Below the pieces are notes generated by a model that did no database searches, was not told the DNA's origin, and was given only the letters and a program-made list of their open reading frames with translations. Made by a program: the position numbers and the translations under genes. From JAAYCI01 sp964370195 (GTDB lineage: Bacteria; Bacillota; Clostridia; Oscillospirales; Ruminococcaceae): a stretch of 64,000 nucleotides of DNA. Where the stretch lies: assembly GCA_964370195.1 (NCBI GenBank), contig CAYJIH010000003.1, positions 62,001 through 126,000 of the forward strand. The letters are read 5' to 3'. Shown here in pieces: positions 44,157 to 53,432 of this stretch (within the stretch, counting starts at the first letter, position 1; each line of letters begins with the position of its first letter).

Positions 44157-44771
44157 CTATAACCCTTGTTCTTCTTCCAGCCTTTGCTGTTTTTCCAGTT
44201 TTGCAACATAGGCACTTAATGCAATGTAGTTTTCTTGCGTCATATCATCCACTTTACACAAAAGCAACTTTTCGCCTTCTTGAAATTCCAGTTTCTTATG
44301 CACGGTTAAACGCAAGGCATTTACCGTCAGAAAATCTACATGTATGTTTAAATACAGTGTCTCACCCTCTTGTATATCAAACATGCTTTGCAATTTAATA
44401 AGCCCCATCGAAAGATAAAGCACTTCCACTTCGTATTGTGCCACTTTTTTCTTTGTAGATTCTGCCACCCGTGCCGGAAATCGTGTATTACAATGAAACA
44501 ACGTGCGTGCAGTAGCCAATTTTTCTTCGTCCAAATTGGTTAACTGCAACATTTTCGAAGTAGATAAGTACGCCACTCCCTCAAATGTTGCAAGTACTTT
44601 ATCGCCCAATGTCCAACAAACAGTTACCAAGTGATCGAGCGGCACCAATGGCACAAATTCGCTGTAAAAATTCAAAGCATCGCCACGCGACGCCACTTGG
44701 GCGAAACCAGGCTCTTCAATTTCGTTATAATCCGTGCTTAAAACAGCCGGAAACGGATAGTATTCACTCAT
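44157..44771 (-). CDS. PilZ-like protein, antisense within the flagellar cluster
   Basis: A 204-residue protein encoded on the minus strand between csrA and a FlgN/FliT-like gene. Its fold resembles a YcgR-type flagellar brake: an N-terminal beta region, then a PilZ-like segment with RFPAR (RxxxR, residues 97-101) and a strand LYLSMGLIKLQS in place of the usual D/NxSxxG. The missing Asp/Asn suggests weak or no c-di-GMP binding. The start follows AGGAGA. Its opposite orientation means its expression is separate from, and could interfere with, the flanking flagellar genes. Assignment moderate. Confidence 0.6.
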   Translation of the reverse strand: MSEYYPFPAVLSTDYNEIEEPGFAQVASRGDALNFYSEFVPLVPLDHLVTVCWTLGDKVLATFEGVAYLSTSKMLQLTNLDEEKLATARTLFHCNTRFPARVAESTKKKVAQYEVEVLYLSMGLIKLQSMFDIQEGETLYLNIHVDFLTVNALRLTVHKKLEFQEGEKLLLCKVDDMTQENYIALSAYVAKLEKQQRLEEEQGL

Positions 44772-44824
44772 ATATTTCTCCTGTAATTATGCTTTTACAC
44801 GGTTTTTGAAAGGAGCCACTTGTT

Positions 44825-45295
44825 ATGGACATTGTTGCCACCATTTGCACTTTGCTCGAAAAAAAGAAAGAAAAGTTTTCTGAGTATGAACAGGCAACGC
44901 AAAACATGCTTCACTGCGAGCTTGACGACCTAGGAAATTATATCACAAAGCGAAGTGTGCTAGCAAACGAAATTGATAAAATAACTGCTGAAATTGAGCA
45001 GCTTTGCCTAAAAAACCCAAAAGGAGATTTATATGCAAAAATCTCCTATGCACATGTGAATTTTGATATGGTTCCACCCGCATTGCACCCAATGTTTGAA
45101 CTGGGGCAACAAGTGCGCAGTATCATTGCACGCATTCATAAATTAGAACCACAAGTGATGCAGCGGCTAGAGGGGCAAAAAAAAGAAGCCTTTCAAAAGG
45201 TAAAAGAAAACCACAACCTGCCCAAAATAAAAAAATATTTATCAAACCTTGGCGACCAACCCTCAACCGGCCGCTTTACAAGCACAAAAGTTTAA
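44825..45295 (+). CDS. FlgN/FliT-like flagellar chaperone, second copy
   Basis: A 156-residue helical protein. The first 70 residues form an amphipathic coiled coil (KKKEKFSEYEQATQNMLHCELDDLGNYITKRSVLANEIDK) like FlgN or FliT, and a C-terminal basic stretch has QKVKENHNLPKIKKYLSNLG. It lies 104 bases before fliD, a usual place for a FliD or FliS chaperone. The family could not be settled by eye. It is distinct from flgN at 39520 and has its own AAAGGAG ribosome site. Confidence 0.6.
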   Translation: MDIVATICTLLEKKKEKFSEYEQATQNMLHCELDDLGNYITKRSVLANEIDKITAEIEQLCLKNPKGDLYAKISYAHVNFDMVPPALHPMFELGQQVRSIIARIHKLEPQVMQRLEGQKKEAFQKVKENHNLPKIKKYLSNLGDQPSTGRFTSTKV

Positions 45296-45398
45296 TTTTC
45301 TTTTTAAATTGGCTAATGATTTTTATGTTATTGCCGATATATTATTATGAGAACAATTCATTTGTTAATTCAACTGTTTATATAAGGAGGGCTTTTTC

Positions 45399-48371
45399 AT
45401 GGCCATCAATTCCCTAAGTTCTGCAAGTAATGGTTACGCGGGCCTTGTATCCGGCATTGATACAGAGTCTATCGTAAAAGATATGTTAGCTGGCACACAA
45501 TCAAAAATTGACAGTGCCGGCCAGGAGAAACAAACACTGCTGTACAAACAAGCCATGTACCGTGATGTTTCCACCCAGCTAAAGAATTTGCAAACAAGCT
45601 TTATGAGCTTTAGCTCCTCTACCAACTTATTCTCCTCGTCATTTTATAACCAAATGACAACATCACTTCGTGTGCCTACAGTTGGGCAAAGCTCTGCTTT
45701 TTCAGTCACTGCCTCCAGCAGTGCTTCCCCCGGCACGTATCGTCTCACCTCCATTTCACAGCTAGCCACAGCCCATACAATTAAAACAAAAGACACAGCC
45801 AGTGGTTCTGTTACCGGCGCTTTAAATGCCGACGTAGCAAAAAATATTTTGTTTGAGTATAGTGGCGGCGATGTGCCGCGAGACTCCGATTTGATTATCC
45901 AAGTTGGCGACCAAAGTGTTACCATCAACAACGCGCCTGAAATACTGGGCGGAAAAAGTTCCGAAGAGATTGTCAATATCATCAACGCAGAATTCGAAGC
46001 TGCCGGCGTTCATGGCACAGCTGCCTACGTAAACAACAAGCTTACAATTTACGCCGACGATTCGGATGATTTTATTCGTGTTCATGGCAACTTTGCCGCA
46101 GATGCGGCCAACGCTTCTTTATCGATGAAAATGTTTGGCGATGGCATTGTTGACCTGAGCGGACAAGGTACATTCTCTGCTTCAATCGACTCTGATTTGT
46201 ATTTGCCAAGTATAACTGTAGAGCTGGATGGGCGCGAGCAAGATATTTATCTCGACTTTGAAAGCCTGCGCAAGCTTGCTGGTGTGGATGCCGAAGGGAA
46301 TATCACCTCTAGCGATGGTGGCACTTCTTTATTACATAGTTTACAAGAATCGTTAAGCCGCACATTCGGCTCCGGTGTTCAAGCAACACTAAACGGCGGC
46401 GAAATCACATTTGAAACCGGCAGTGCTTCTTCCACTTTGGTGTTAACCGGCACCACAACCTCGATGGAGCTGTTTGGCCTTACAAGTGGCATTTCCAACA
46501 AACTGAATGCCTCACTTGCCTTGGACGACTTAAACTTTGCGTCGTCTTTACAAGGAAGCCGCCACTCTTTTACAATCAATGGCGTAGACTTCTCTTATGA
46601 TTCCACCACGTCACTCTCTACCATCATCAACGATGTCAACAACAGCAAGGCTGGCGTTAAAATTGTTTATCAAGAGGCCGAGGATAAGTTCATCATCCAG
46701 CGCTCTGAAACAGGCCTTACCAGTGCGAGTGACGCTTATGATCCTATCGACATGTCACAGTCTGAGGGCAATTTGCTTTCTGCACTCTTTGGCGTAGAAG
46801 GCGGTAGCAATTTCACAGCACATGGTATCAACCAAGTAATGAGCAGTGCTACCAGTGTTGCCGCAAGCGAATACGAGTATGGCGGCACCTATATGTTCAA
46901 TGTGAACGGCACAAACTACACCTTCACAGTTTCCCAAAAATCGGGCATCAACGAGAAATACACTGCAGAAGAATTTGCAGAAAAACTCAACGAGTCCTTC
47001 CGAAGCACCTTCGGCACCTTGGCGGACGGATCACAATCCATCGATTTTGCTTATGACGTAGATGCCGATCAATTTTCCATCACATCAAACAAAGAATCCC
47101 TTGTTGTAAAAATGCCCACCGGCACGATTGGAAGTGACGTAAAAACATTGGGGTTTGATGAAAACGCCTCTACACGTATCAACGATGGCAGCACGCTTTT
47201 AAGCAGTTCCGGCATTCAGTTCGGTGCTGATGGTAACATCACCCTTCAGTCTGGCTCCAACACACACACCATCGATGGCGCTTCCTTAAATGGCCTCACA
47301 TTAGACGAGATTGCTCTCGAATTGCAATCAGCAATCCGTTCTATGGATCCAAGTGGTAGCTCTAGTGCAACTGTATCCTTTGATAAAAACACGGCTAGCT
47401 TCCGCATTTTGGGCATTGATATCCCAATGGACATCATGATAGATGGTGGCACAGATGGCAGCAAAACAGACGAGCTTTTCGGAAGTGAGCATATTCAGTT
47501 ACGCCAAGCCGCAAACGCCGATGCAGTAGACGTGAGCTATGGCACAAACGCTGTGGTGTGGATTGATGGTGTAGAGTTAGAGCGCTCAAGCAACACATTT
47601 GAGTATAACAACTTAACATTTAGTGTACATTCATTATACAATGAAACCGAAGGGGCCACCGGTGCGGCCACAGAAGTGGTTGTAGAGCGCGACACAGAAG
47701 TAATTGCAGAAGCTCTGGAAGAATTTTTAGTAGCCTATAATGAAGCCATTACAATGTTCAATGAGCTTTATACCGCCGACCCAACGTACAAAGATTATCC
47801 CCCACTCACCAGCGACCAAAAAGCCGGCATGTCGGACAATGAAATTGAAAACTGGGAAGAAAAAGCCCAAGAAGGCCTTTTGCGCATGGATGATAATCTA
47901 TTCAATGTCTTAAGTGACATGCGCTCGGCCATGTATACGCGTCCCCTTGGAAGTTCCCTTGCCATTTACGACCTTGGCATTGATACAAGTTTCTACAGCG
48001 AATCGGGTCATTTTGAGCTAAACAGCAAATCCGATTTGATGGCCGCTTTAGAACAAGACCCCGAAGCTGTAATGGAACTTTTTGCAGGATCTGGCGGCAT
48101 TATGGAAACACTGAACAACGCCATCAATGATGCAGTTGGTTCTACTGGTTATATTACGCGCGAAGCCGGAAGCAACTCTTTGGATGTCAGCTCTAATATT
48201 TACAAACAAATTGAAGATATCGACGAGCAAATGCTTACGTTGGAAGATCGCTATTGGAATGAGTATGACCGTTATTGGACACAGTTTAATGCAATGGAGT
48301 CTTATATTCAGCAAATGAACGAGCAAATGTCTTGGCTCACCAGCTCTTTATCTAGCAGCACCACATCGTAA
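45399..48371 (+). CDS. fliD: Flagellar cap protein FliD, unusually long
   Basis: A 990-residue filament-cap protein. The N-terminal region has the FliD pattern YAGLVSGIDTESIVKDMLAGTQSKIDSAGQ and TSLRVPTVGQSSAFSVTASSSASPGTYRL, and the C-terminal end has FNAMESYIQQMNEQMSWLTSSLSS. Between them lie several repeated-looking surface domains of Ser/Thr/Asp-rich beta character. FliD is usually 400-700 residues, so about 300 residues of extra surface are present. It starts behind AAGGAGG. The next gene fliS follows at 54 bases. Confidence 0.93.
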   Translation: MAINSLSSASNGYAGLVSGIDTESIVKDMLAGTQSKIDSAGQEKQTLLYKQAMYRDVSTQLKNLQTSFMSFSSSTNLFSSSFYNQMTTSLRVPTVGQSSAFSVTASSSASPGTYRLTSISQLATAHTIKTKDTASGSVTGALNADVAKNILFEYSGGDVPRDSDLIIQVGDQSVTINNAPEILGGKSSEEIVNIINAEFEAAGVHGTAAYVNNKLTIYADDSDDFIRVHGNFAADAANASLSMKMFGDGIVDLSGQGTFSASIDSDLYLPSITVELDGREQDIYLDFESLRKLAGVDAEGNITSSDGGTSLLHSLQESLSRTFGSGVQATLNGGEITFETGSASSTLVLTGTTTSMELFGLTSGISNKLNASLALDDLNFASSLQGSRHSFTINGVDFSYDSTTSLSTIINDVNNSKAGVKIVYQEAEDKFIIQRSETGLTSASDAYDPIDMSQSEGNLLSALFGVEGGSNFTAHGINQVMSSATSVAASEYEYGGTYMFNVNGTNYTFTVSQKSGINEKYTAEEFAEKLNESFRSTFGTLADGSQSIDFAYDVDADQFSITSNKESLVVKMPTGTIGSDVKTLGFDENASTRINDGSTLLSSSGIQFGADGNITLQSGSNTHTIDGASLNGLTLDEIALELQSAIRSMDPSGSSSATVSFDKNTASFRILGIDIPMDIMIDGGTDGSKTDELFGSEHIQLRQAANADAVDVSYGTNAVVWIDGVELERSSNTFEYNNLTFSVHSLYNETEGATGAATEVVVERDTEVIAEALEEFLVAYNEAITMFNELYTADPTYKDYPPLTSDQKAGMSDNEIENWEEKAQEGLLRMDDNLFNVLSDMRSAMYTRPLGSSLAIYDLGIDTSFYSESGHFELNSKSDLMAALEQDPEAVMELFAGSGGIMETLNNAINDAVGSTGYITREAGSNSLDVSSNIYKQIEDIDEQMLTLEDRYWNEYDRYWTQFNAMESYIQQMNEQMSWLTSSLSSSTTS

Positions 48372-48424
48372 AAACACTTTTTCGCCCTTTATCTCGGCTT
48401 CACAGAAATGAGGTTTTTAGTGCT

Positions 48425-48823
48425 ATGAATCCCTATGAAAAATATCAGCAGCAAATGGTTACCACGATGACACAGGGAGAAATGCTTCTAAAGTTATATG
48501 ACGAAACTTTACGTCAAATTGACTTAGCGAAAAGTTATATTCAAGCAGATAATGTGGAAGAAATGAACAAAAGCCTTTCAAAGGCACAAAAGATCATTCG
48601 TCATTTACGTGATAATTTGGATTTTCGTTATCCCATTTCACACAACCTATCGCAACTTTACGATTTCTTCTACCGTGAGCTTATGTTTGCCAATATCCGC
48701 AAAGACTGCAAACCGCTTAATGATATTCGCCCTCTGATTTTAGATTTGCGCAACACATACGAACAATGCGATAAAATAGACCGCAGCAATCGTAGTAAAG
48801 GTGCAGGAAATGGTTTTATTTAG
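48425..48823 (+). CDS. fliS: Flagellin export chaperone FliS
   Basis: A 132-residue helical protein that keeps flagellin unfolded for export. The N-terminal NPYEKYQQQMVTTMTQGEMLLKLYDETLRQIDLAK and the C-terminal NLSQLYDFFYRELMFAN are classic. The Asn/Gly-rich tail is variable. The gene ends the first flagellar transcript, before a terminator at 48958. Confidence 0.96.
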   Translation: MNPYEKYQQQMVTTMTQGEMLLKLYDETLRQIDLAKSYIQADNVEEMNKSLSKAQKIIRHLRDNLDFRYPISHNLSQLYDFFYRELMFANIRKDCKPLNDIRPLILDLRNTYEQCDKIDRSNRSKGAGNGFI

Positions 48824-48957
48824 CTATGATTCTAAACGTTCAAGAAAAACAATTACTTGATTGTTTCATCATTACAACGTAACCATTTTGTAATATCTTT
48901 GCCACTTGCTACTCGCTGGAATGTATTTATCCTTTTAAATTCAACACATCTTTATCA

Positions 48958-49006
48958 ACAAGATCACACTTCACTTTTAAACGAAGTGTGATCTTGTTAT
49001 TTTTTT
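48958..49006 (+). terminator. Terminator of the first flagellar unit
   Basis: ACAAGATCACACTTC pairs perfectly with GAAGTGTGATCTTGT (15 bp) around a 10-base loop and is followed by TATTTTTTT. Confidence 0.9.
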
Positions 49007-49211
49007 CGTAATTATGTCTTTATTATGCTTTTCCCTTTGTGCATTGTCCTCTGGCTATATCCATCTACCATTTTGGAAGGATATATGTCTTGTCAGATGT
49101 CCATATTTTTATTTCTGCTCAAATTAATAAAAATTCATCATTTTTATTACATCCTTGCCTCTTTATCTTTTAAAAAGTGTATATTTTTATCTAGTTATAC
49201 AAATTCCCATA

Positions 49212-49240
49212 TTGTGTTTTTTTATGAATAATGCTATGAT
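49212..49240 (+). promoter_or_regulatory. Promoter of the flgB-fliM operon
   Basis: TTGTGT and TATGAT separated by 17 bases, with TGC immediately before the -10; about 105 bases upstream of flgB. Sigma-A type, as expected for an early flagellar operon. Confidence 0.75.
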
Positions 49241-49346
49241 TAGCCTAGGGTAGGTTTGGTTCATTCTAAAAATGATGTTATCTCTCGTTTTTCATTACCA
49301 AACGCAAAACTATATTACATTGTCGATTGGCGACTGGAGGCATTTT

Positions 49347-49847
49347 ATGTTATTTGATACTGCCGCCACCAATGCTGCACAAGCAAGCCTTGATTCACTT
49401 TGGACAAAAACACAGGTCATTGCCAACAACATGGCCAATGTTGACACGCCAGGCTTTAAATCCAGCAGTGTTGGTTTTGAACAAGTTTTAAGCGAAAAAA
49501 GCAAAGCTGTATCGCAAGTGGCTCTTAGTGGTGACGTTCATCAGGCACAAACGCTGGATGTAGGGCAAATGCAGGCCGGAAACTCGGCAAACGGAGACCC
49601 GCAAGCCGCACAAGCCAATAACGCAAATTTGGGAAATCAACTTGCTTCTCAAGATGATGGCGCCCAGTATCGCACTACAATAACACAGCAAGATGACAGA
49701 ACAATTCGCATCGATGGAAACAATGTGGATTTAGAAAAAGAACAAACAGAACTTTGGAAAGCGTACGCACAATATAGCTATCTATTAGACCGCGTATCCG
49801 GCCATTATAACTCCATCAACTCGGCCATTAGCAATTCTCGTGTATAG
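49347..49847 (+). CDS. flgB: Flagellar basal-body rod protein FlgB
   Basis: A 166-residue proximal rod protein. N-terminal motif WTKTQVIANNMANVDTPGFKSSSVGFEQ is diagnostic, and the C-terminal D0 helix has YSYLLDRVSGHYNSINSAIS. The middle insert is Gln/Ala-rich. Start at 49347 behind GGAGG; a longer frame begins at 49272 without a site. Confidence 0.95.
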   Translation: MLFDTAATNAAQASLDSLWTKTQVIANNMANVDTPGFKSSSVGFEQVLSEKSKAVSQVALSGDVHQAQTLDVGQMQAGNSANGDPQAAQANNANLGNQLASQDDGAQYRTTITQQDDRTIRIDGNNVDLEKEQTELWKAYAQYSYLLDRVSGHYNSINSAISNSRV

Positions 49848-49907
49848 TTTGTTTTTTCTATAACGCCATTACTTCAACATTTTACCTATTACATGGGGGA
49901 TTTGTTT

Positions 49908-50366
49908 ATGTCTTTTTTAAACACAATGGACATCACCGCTTCTGCACTTACAGCTGAGCGACTTCGTATGGATGTCATTTCGCAAAACATTGCCAATATT
50001 GATACAACACGCACAGAAGATGGCGATCCATATCGTCGTCAACTTGTTGTATTCGAAGAACGCCCTGCAAGCTTTGCCTCTGCACTTGAACAAGCTTCTC
50101 AGCGCATCACATCTTCTTCTAGCTCAAACTCTGTGCTTGGTGGTGTTCAAGTGCAAGAGATTATCGAAGATGAGAGCGAATTTATCCCTGTCTATAACCC
50201 AACACATCCCGACGCTGACGAAGCGGGATATGTTCTTATGCCAAACGTTGATCGCTCGGAAGAGACGGTAGACTTAATGGCAGCGTCACATAGCTACAAT
50301 GCCAACATCACCACTTTGAATGTGATTAAAGCCATGGCTATGAAGGCCTCTGAAATTCTAAAATAA
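49908..50366 (+). CDS. flgC: Flagellar basal-body rod protein FlgC
   Basis: A 152-residue rod protein. LNTMDITASALTAERLRMDVISQNIANIDTTRTEDG is the family N-terminus with the PYRRQLVVFEE strand, and NVDRSEETVDLMAASHSYNANITTLNVIKAMA the C-terminal helix. It follows flgB at 61 bases behind GGGGGA. Confidence 0.95.
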   Translation: MSFLNTMDITASALTAERLRMDVISQNIANIDTTRTEDGDPYRRQLVVFEERPASFASALEQASQRITSSSSSNSVLGGVQVQEIIEDESEFIPVYNPTHPDADEAGYVLMPNVDRSEETVDLMAASHSYNANITTLNVIKAMAMKASEILK

Positions 50367-50374
50367 TTTTTTCA

Positions 50375-50396
50375 CCCGACAGTTTTGGCTGTCGGG
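50375..50396 (+). other. Hairpin between flgC and fliE
   Basis: CCCGACAG and CTGTCGGG form an eight-base stem with a six-base loop and no T-run. It may be an intercistronic processing or stability element. Confidence 0.5.
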
Positions 50397-50438
50397 CGTC
50401 ACTATTTGCACTTAAAAATAACACAGGGGGTCTCTATT

Positions 50439-50750
50439 ATGAGTACTTTCATTGTACCTATGAGTAGCTTGCCATCCATATCTTCGCTATCACAAACACA
50501 GCAAGCGCCATTGCCTACACAGGCAAACAGCACATCTTTTTCGGATATTTTCGAAAGCGCCCTACAGGATTTACAAGTAGCCGGTGCTGATTCACAAGCA
50601 ACAATGTACGATTTAGCACTTGGTGGCAGTGACGATTTGCACAATGGCGCCATTGCCGCTGTTAAATCTTCCACATCAATCAACTTCACATCCAGCCTCG
50701 TTAGTGCCGCCATTGGCTCGTACAACGAGTTGCTACGTATGCAAATCTAA
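50439..50750 (+). CDS. fliE: Flagellar hook-basal body complex protein FliE
   Basis: A 103-residue export-gate/rod junction protein. The FliE pattern SFSDIFESALQDLQVAGADSQATMYDLALGGSDDLHNGAIAAVKSST followed by SAAIGSYNELLRMQI is clear. The start follows AGGGGG, between flgC and fliF as is usual. Confidence 0.94.
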   Translation: MSTFIVPMSSLPSISSLSQTQQAPLPTQANSTSFSDIFESALQDLQVAGADSQATMYDLALGGSDDLHNGAIAAVKSSTSINFTSSLVSAAIGSYNELLRMQI

Positions 50751-50811
50751 TCGTACTGTACTTATTCGCTCATCGATCGAAAAATTAGGAATCATCGGGG
50801 AAATGATATAA

Positions 50812-52425
50812 ATGGGTGAACGGCTTAGAACCGTTGGAAATCAAATTCGCCAAGCATTTGAAAAATTGCGGGAAGCTTGGCAAAATATGGAGCCCGCGCG
50901 CAAGCGGCTCCTACTTATAATTGCACTGATAGCCCTCGCACTTGCTGTGGGCTTGGCTGTGTTTTTAAATGTGCGTGCTGCACAACCGGAGGTGGTTTAC
51001 CCCGGTTTACCGCAAGAAGAATCGGTACAAGGGCTTTCTGTATTACAAGAGGCCGGTATTTCCGGTGCCTTAAATGATGCCGGCGAGCTAGAGGTGCCAG
51101 CCAACCAGATGAACGCCGCCATGGCACAATTGGCTACAGCAGGCATTCCTTCCTCCACACTGGATTATGATATTTTCCAGCAGGCAAACGGATTAACCAC
51201 TACTGATTTCGAACAGCAGCAATATCAAATTCAGCAAATGCAAAACCGCCTACAAGACATCATTAAGACATATGAAGGCGTGGATAACGCTTATGTAACT
51301 TTAAATATCAGCGAAGATTCAAACCGTGTATGGGATGCTGCCAGCAGCACAAACACAGCATCTGTAAAAGTAGAGATGGCCGATGGTCGCGTGCTTACAT
51401 CCAGTCAAGTGGCCGGCATTCGCCACTTAGTGGGGCCGGCCGCCGGCATCGACCCCACACAAGTCTCGGTGATTGACAGTGCCGGGAATACCTTAGCTGC
51501 CGCCGGTGAAGGATACGACGAGTCCATGGCTGCCACCGAGGATTTCTTGGAGCGTCAAAACTTTGAAGCCGAAGTGGAGCAGCGTTTACACGATAAAACC
51601 GCAAATCTTCTTTCTTTGCCTTATCCCAATGCAGACGACTATCGCATCTCTGTTACAGCAAAACTGGACTGGGATGCTATGATTACGGAAAGCATGGAAT
51701 ATATCCCCTTGGAAGGCACCGAAGCCGGTGTTATGAACAGCGAAGAAGAACAAGCGCTGATGGGTACAGGCCAATATGCCGAAGGCGTTGTGGGTGAAAC
51801 AGACAACACAGATGTTCCCGCCTATGCCGATTTAAATGGTGACGGCGAATTGGATGCTGTGGATTATTACAACAACCGTGAATATCTTGTAAGTTATATT
51901 AAGCAACAAATTGAAAAAGACGGCGCCACATTAGAAGAGGCTTCTATCGGTGTTATGGTTCGTGGTACCTTAGACAACGAAACACGCACCAGTTTAGAAG
52001 AACTCATTGCCGCCTCCACCAACATTCCCATCGAAAACGTAAACGTACAAGGCATGGAAGATGCCGGTGTTATTGACGATGAAGCCGATGAAACACTCAT
52101 CTTCGGCCTACCTGCAACCGTGGTTTACATTGCCATTGCAGCACTGGTTGTAATGTTGATTGTCATCATCCTCATTATTATCCTGCGCCGCCGTGCCCAG
52201 CGCAAACGTGCAGAAGCGGAAGCCGCTGCACTGGCCGCCGAAGAGGAAGAGGCCGTTCGTGTACAGGAAGAAATTGAAGAACGTAAACGCCAGCTGAAAG
52301 ATGCTGCGATGACCGAACAAAGCGAAAACGCCATTACAAATGAAGTGCGCGAGTTTGCTCGTTCCAACCCGGAAATCACGGCGAACCTACTTCGTAGCTG
52401 GCTACGTGAAGGAGGTGAAGGCTAA
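50812..52425 (+). CDS. fliF: Flagellar MS-ring protein FliF
   Basis: A 537-residue membrane ring protein that is the base for rotor assembly. It has two transmembrane helices (about residues 27-46 and 438-460), the RBM domains with QPEVVYPGLPQEESVQGLSVLQEAGI, an inter-domain asparagine/acid-rich region, and a C-terminal FliG-binding tail ENAITNEVREFARSNPEITANLLRSWLREGGEG. Its stop overlaps fliG by one base (TAATG). Confidence 0.96.
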   Translation: MGERLRTVGNQIRQAFEKLREAWQNMEPARKRLLLIIALIALALAVGLAVFLNVRAAQPEVVYPGLPQEESVQGLSVLQEAGISGALNDAGELEVPANQMNAAMAQLATAGIPSSTLDYDIFQQANGLTTTDFEQQQYQIQQMQNRLQDIIKTYEGVDNAYVTLNISEDSNRVWDAASSTNTASVKVEMADGRVLTSSQVAGIRHLVGPAAGIDPTQVSVIDSAGNTLAAAGEGYDESMAATEDFLERQNFEAEVEQRLHDKTANLLSLPYPNADDYRISVTAKLDWDAMITESMEYIPLEGTEAGVMNSEEEQALMGTGQYAEGVVGETDNTDVPAYADLNGDGELDAVDYYNNREYLVSYIKQQIEKDGATLEEASIGVMVRGTLDNETRTSLEELIAASTNIPIENVNVQGMEDAGVIDDEADETLIFGLPATVVYIAIAALVVMLIVIILIIILRRRAQRKRAEAEAAALAAEEEEAVRVQEEIEERKRQLKDAAMTEQSENAITNEVREFARSNPEITANLLRSWLREGGEG

Positions 52426-53432
52426 TGGCTGCCGGTAAAATTTCGAACAAAACACGTGCTGCTGCCATCATTATCACATTAGGTGCCACGGAAGCGGCCG
52501 AAGTGTACAAGTACCTGCGTGAAGAAGAAATTGAACAACTATCTTTAGAGGTAGCGCGCATGGAGGCTCTTCCTCCGGATGAGCTAAACAACATCATCGA
52601 TGATTTTTACGGCCTTTGTGTTACACAAAAAGTAATTGCTGAAGGCGGCGTAGATTATGCGCGTGACATTTTAGAAAAGGCGTTTGGTGCCCAGCAAGCA
52701 GCCAGCTTAATGGAGCGTGTTTCGAAAGGGCTACGCACCAAAGCATTTGACTTTGTACGCAAAGCCGACTACAAAAACCTTCTTTCTATTTTACAAAACG
52801 AACATCCACAAACCATTTCTCTCATACTAAGCTATGCAAAGGCCGAGCAAGCCAGCCAAGTGCTAGCCGAGCTCCCCCCTGATATCAGTATTGAAGTGGT
52901 AGAGCGTATCGCCAACTTAGACAGGGCCAACCCTGATTTTATCAATCTTGTAGAATCGACATTGGAGCAAAAATTCGGCAACATTGTTTCGGTGGATTTG
53001 ATGGAGCTTGGTGGTGTTCCGTACGTAGCAGAAATTATGAACACCGTCGACCGCAGCACCGAAAAACACATCTTCGACGAGCTCGATGTAAAAGATCCCG
53101 AACTTGCCGAAAACATTCGCAAGCTTATGTTTGTGTTCGAAGATATTGTTCACCTCGACGATATCTCTATCCAGCGTTTCTTACGCGAAATCGATACAAA
53201 AGATTTAACGGTTGCTTTAAAAGCCACAACGCCCGATGTTTCGCGTGTTATTTTCCAAAATATGTCTAAACGCTCGCAAGAAACCATCGCTACTGATATT
53301 GAATATCTACACAATGTGCGCATGAAAGACGTAGAAGAGGCACAACAACGAATTGTTGATGCCATTCGTCGACTTGAAGAAGAAGGTGAACTTGTGATTT
53401 CCAAAGGTGGAAAGGATGAGGTAATTGCCTAA
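52425..53432 (+). CDS. fliG: Flagellar motor switch protein FliG
   Basis: A 335-residue switch protein that transmits torque. The N-terminal domain binds FliF (KISNKTRAAAIIITLGATEAAEVYKYLREEE), the middle has the EHPQTISLILSYAKAEQASQVLAELP motif, and the C-terminal domain has the charged torque helix with the KDLTVALKATTPDVSRVIFQNMSKRS segment. Ends in a plain stop that overlaps the fliH TTG start by eight bases. Confidence 0.97.
   Translation: MAAGKISNKTRAAAIIITLGATEAAEVYKYLREEEIEQLSLEVARMEALPPDELNNIIDDFYGLCVTQKVIAEGGVDYARDILEKAFGAQQAASLMERVSKGLRTKAFDFVRKADYKNLLSILQNEHPQTISLILSYAKAEQASQVLAELPPDISIEVVERIANLDRANPDFINLVESTLEQKFGNIVSVDLMELGGVPYVAEIMNTVDRSTEKHIFDELDVKDPELAENIRKLMFVFEDIVHLDDISIQRFLREIDTKDLTVALKATTPDVSRVIFQNMSKRSQETIATDIEYLHNVRMKDVEEAQQRIVDAIRRLEEEGELVISKGGKDEVIA

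Larger units (their letters stand above)
48824..49346 (+). other. Intergenic region between fliS and flgB
   Basis: This 523-base AT-rich gap includes the fliS terminator, a promoter for flgB (49212-49240) and GTAACCATTTTGTAA at 48879-48893, which differs by one base from a word upstream of flgM. Short hydrophobic frames, including one of 68 codons, lack ribosome sites and are not considered genes. Confidence 0.5.

Noticed and set aside
49025..49231. 68-codon hydrophobic frame between fliS and flgB
   Set aside because: No ribosome site, overlaps the promoter of flgB, and composition is that of AT-rich intergenic DNA.
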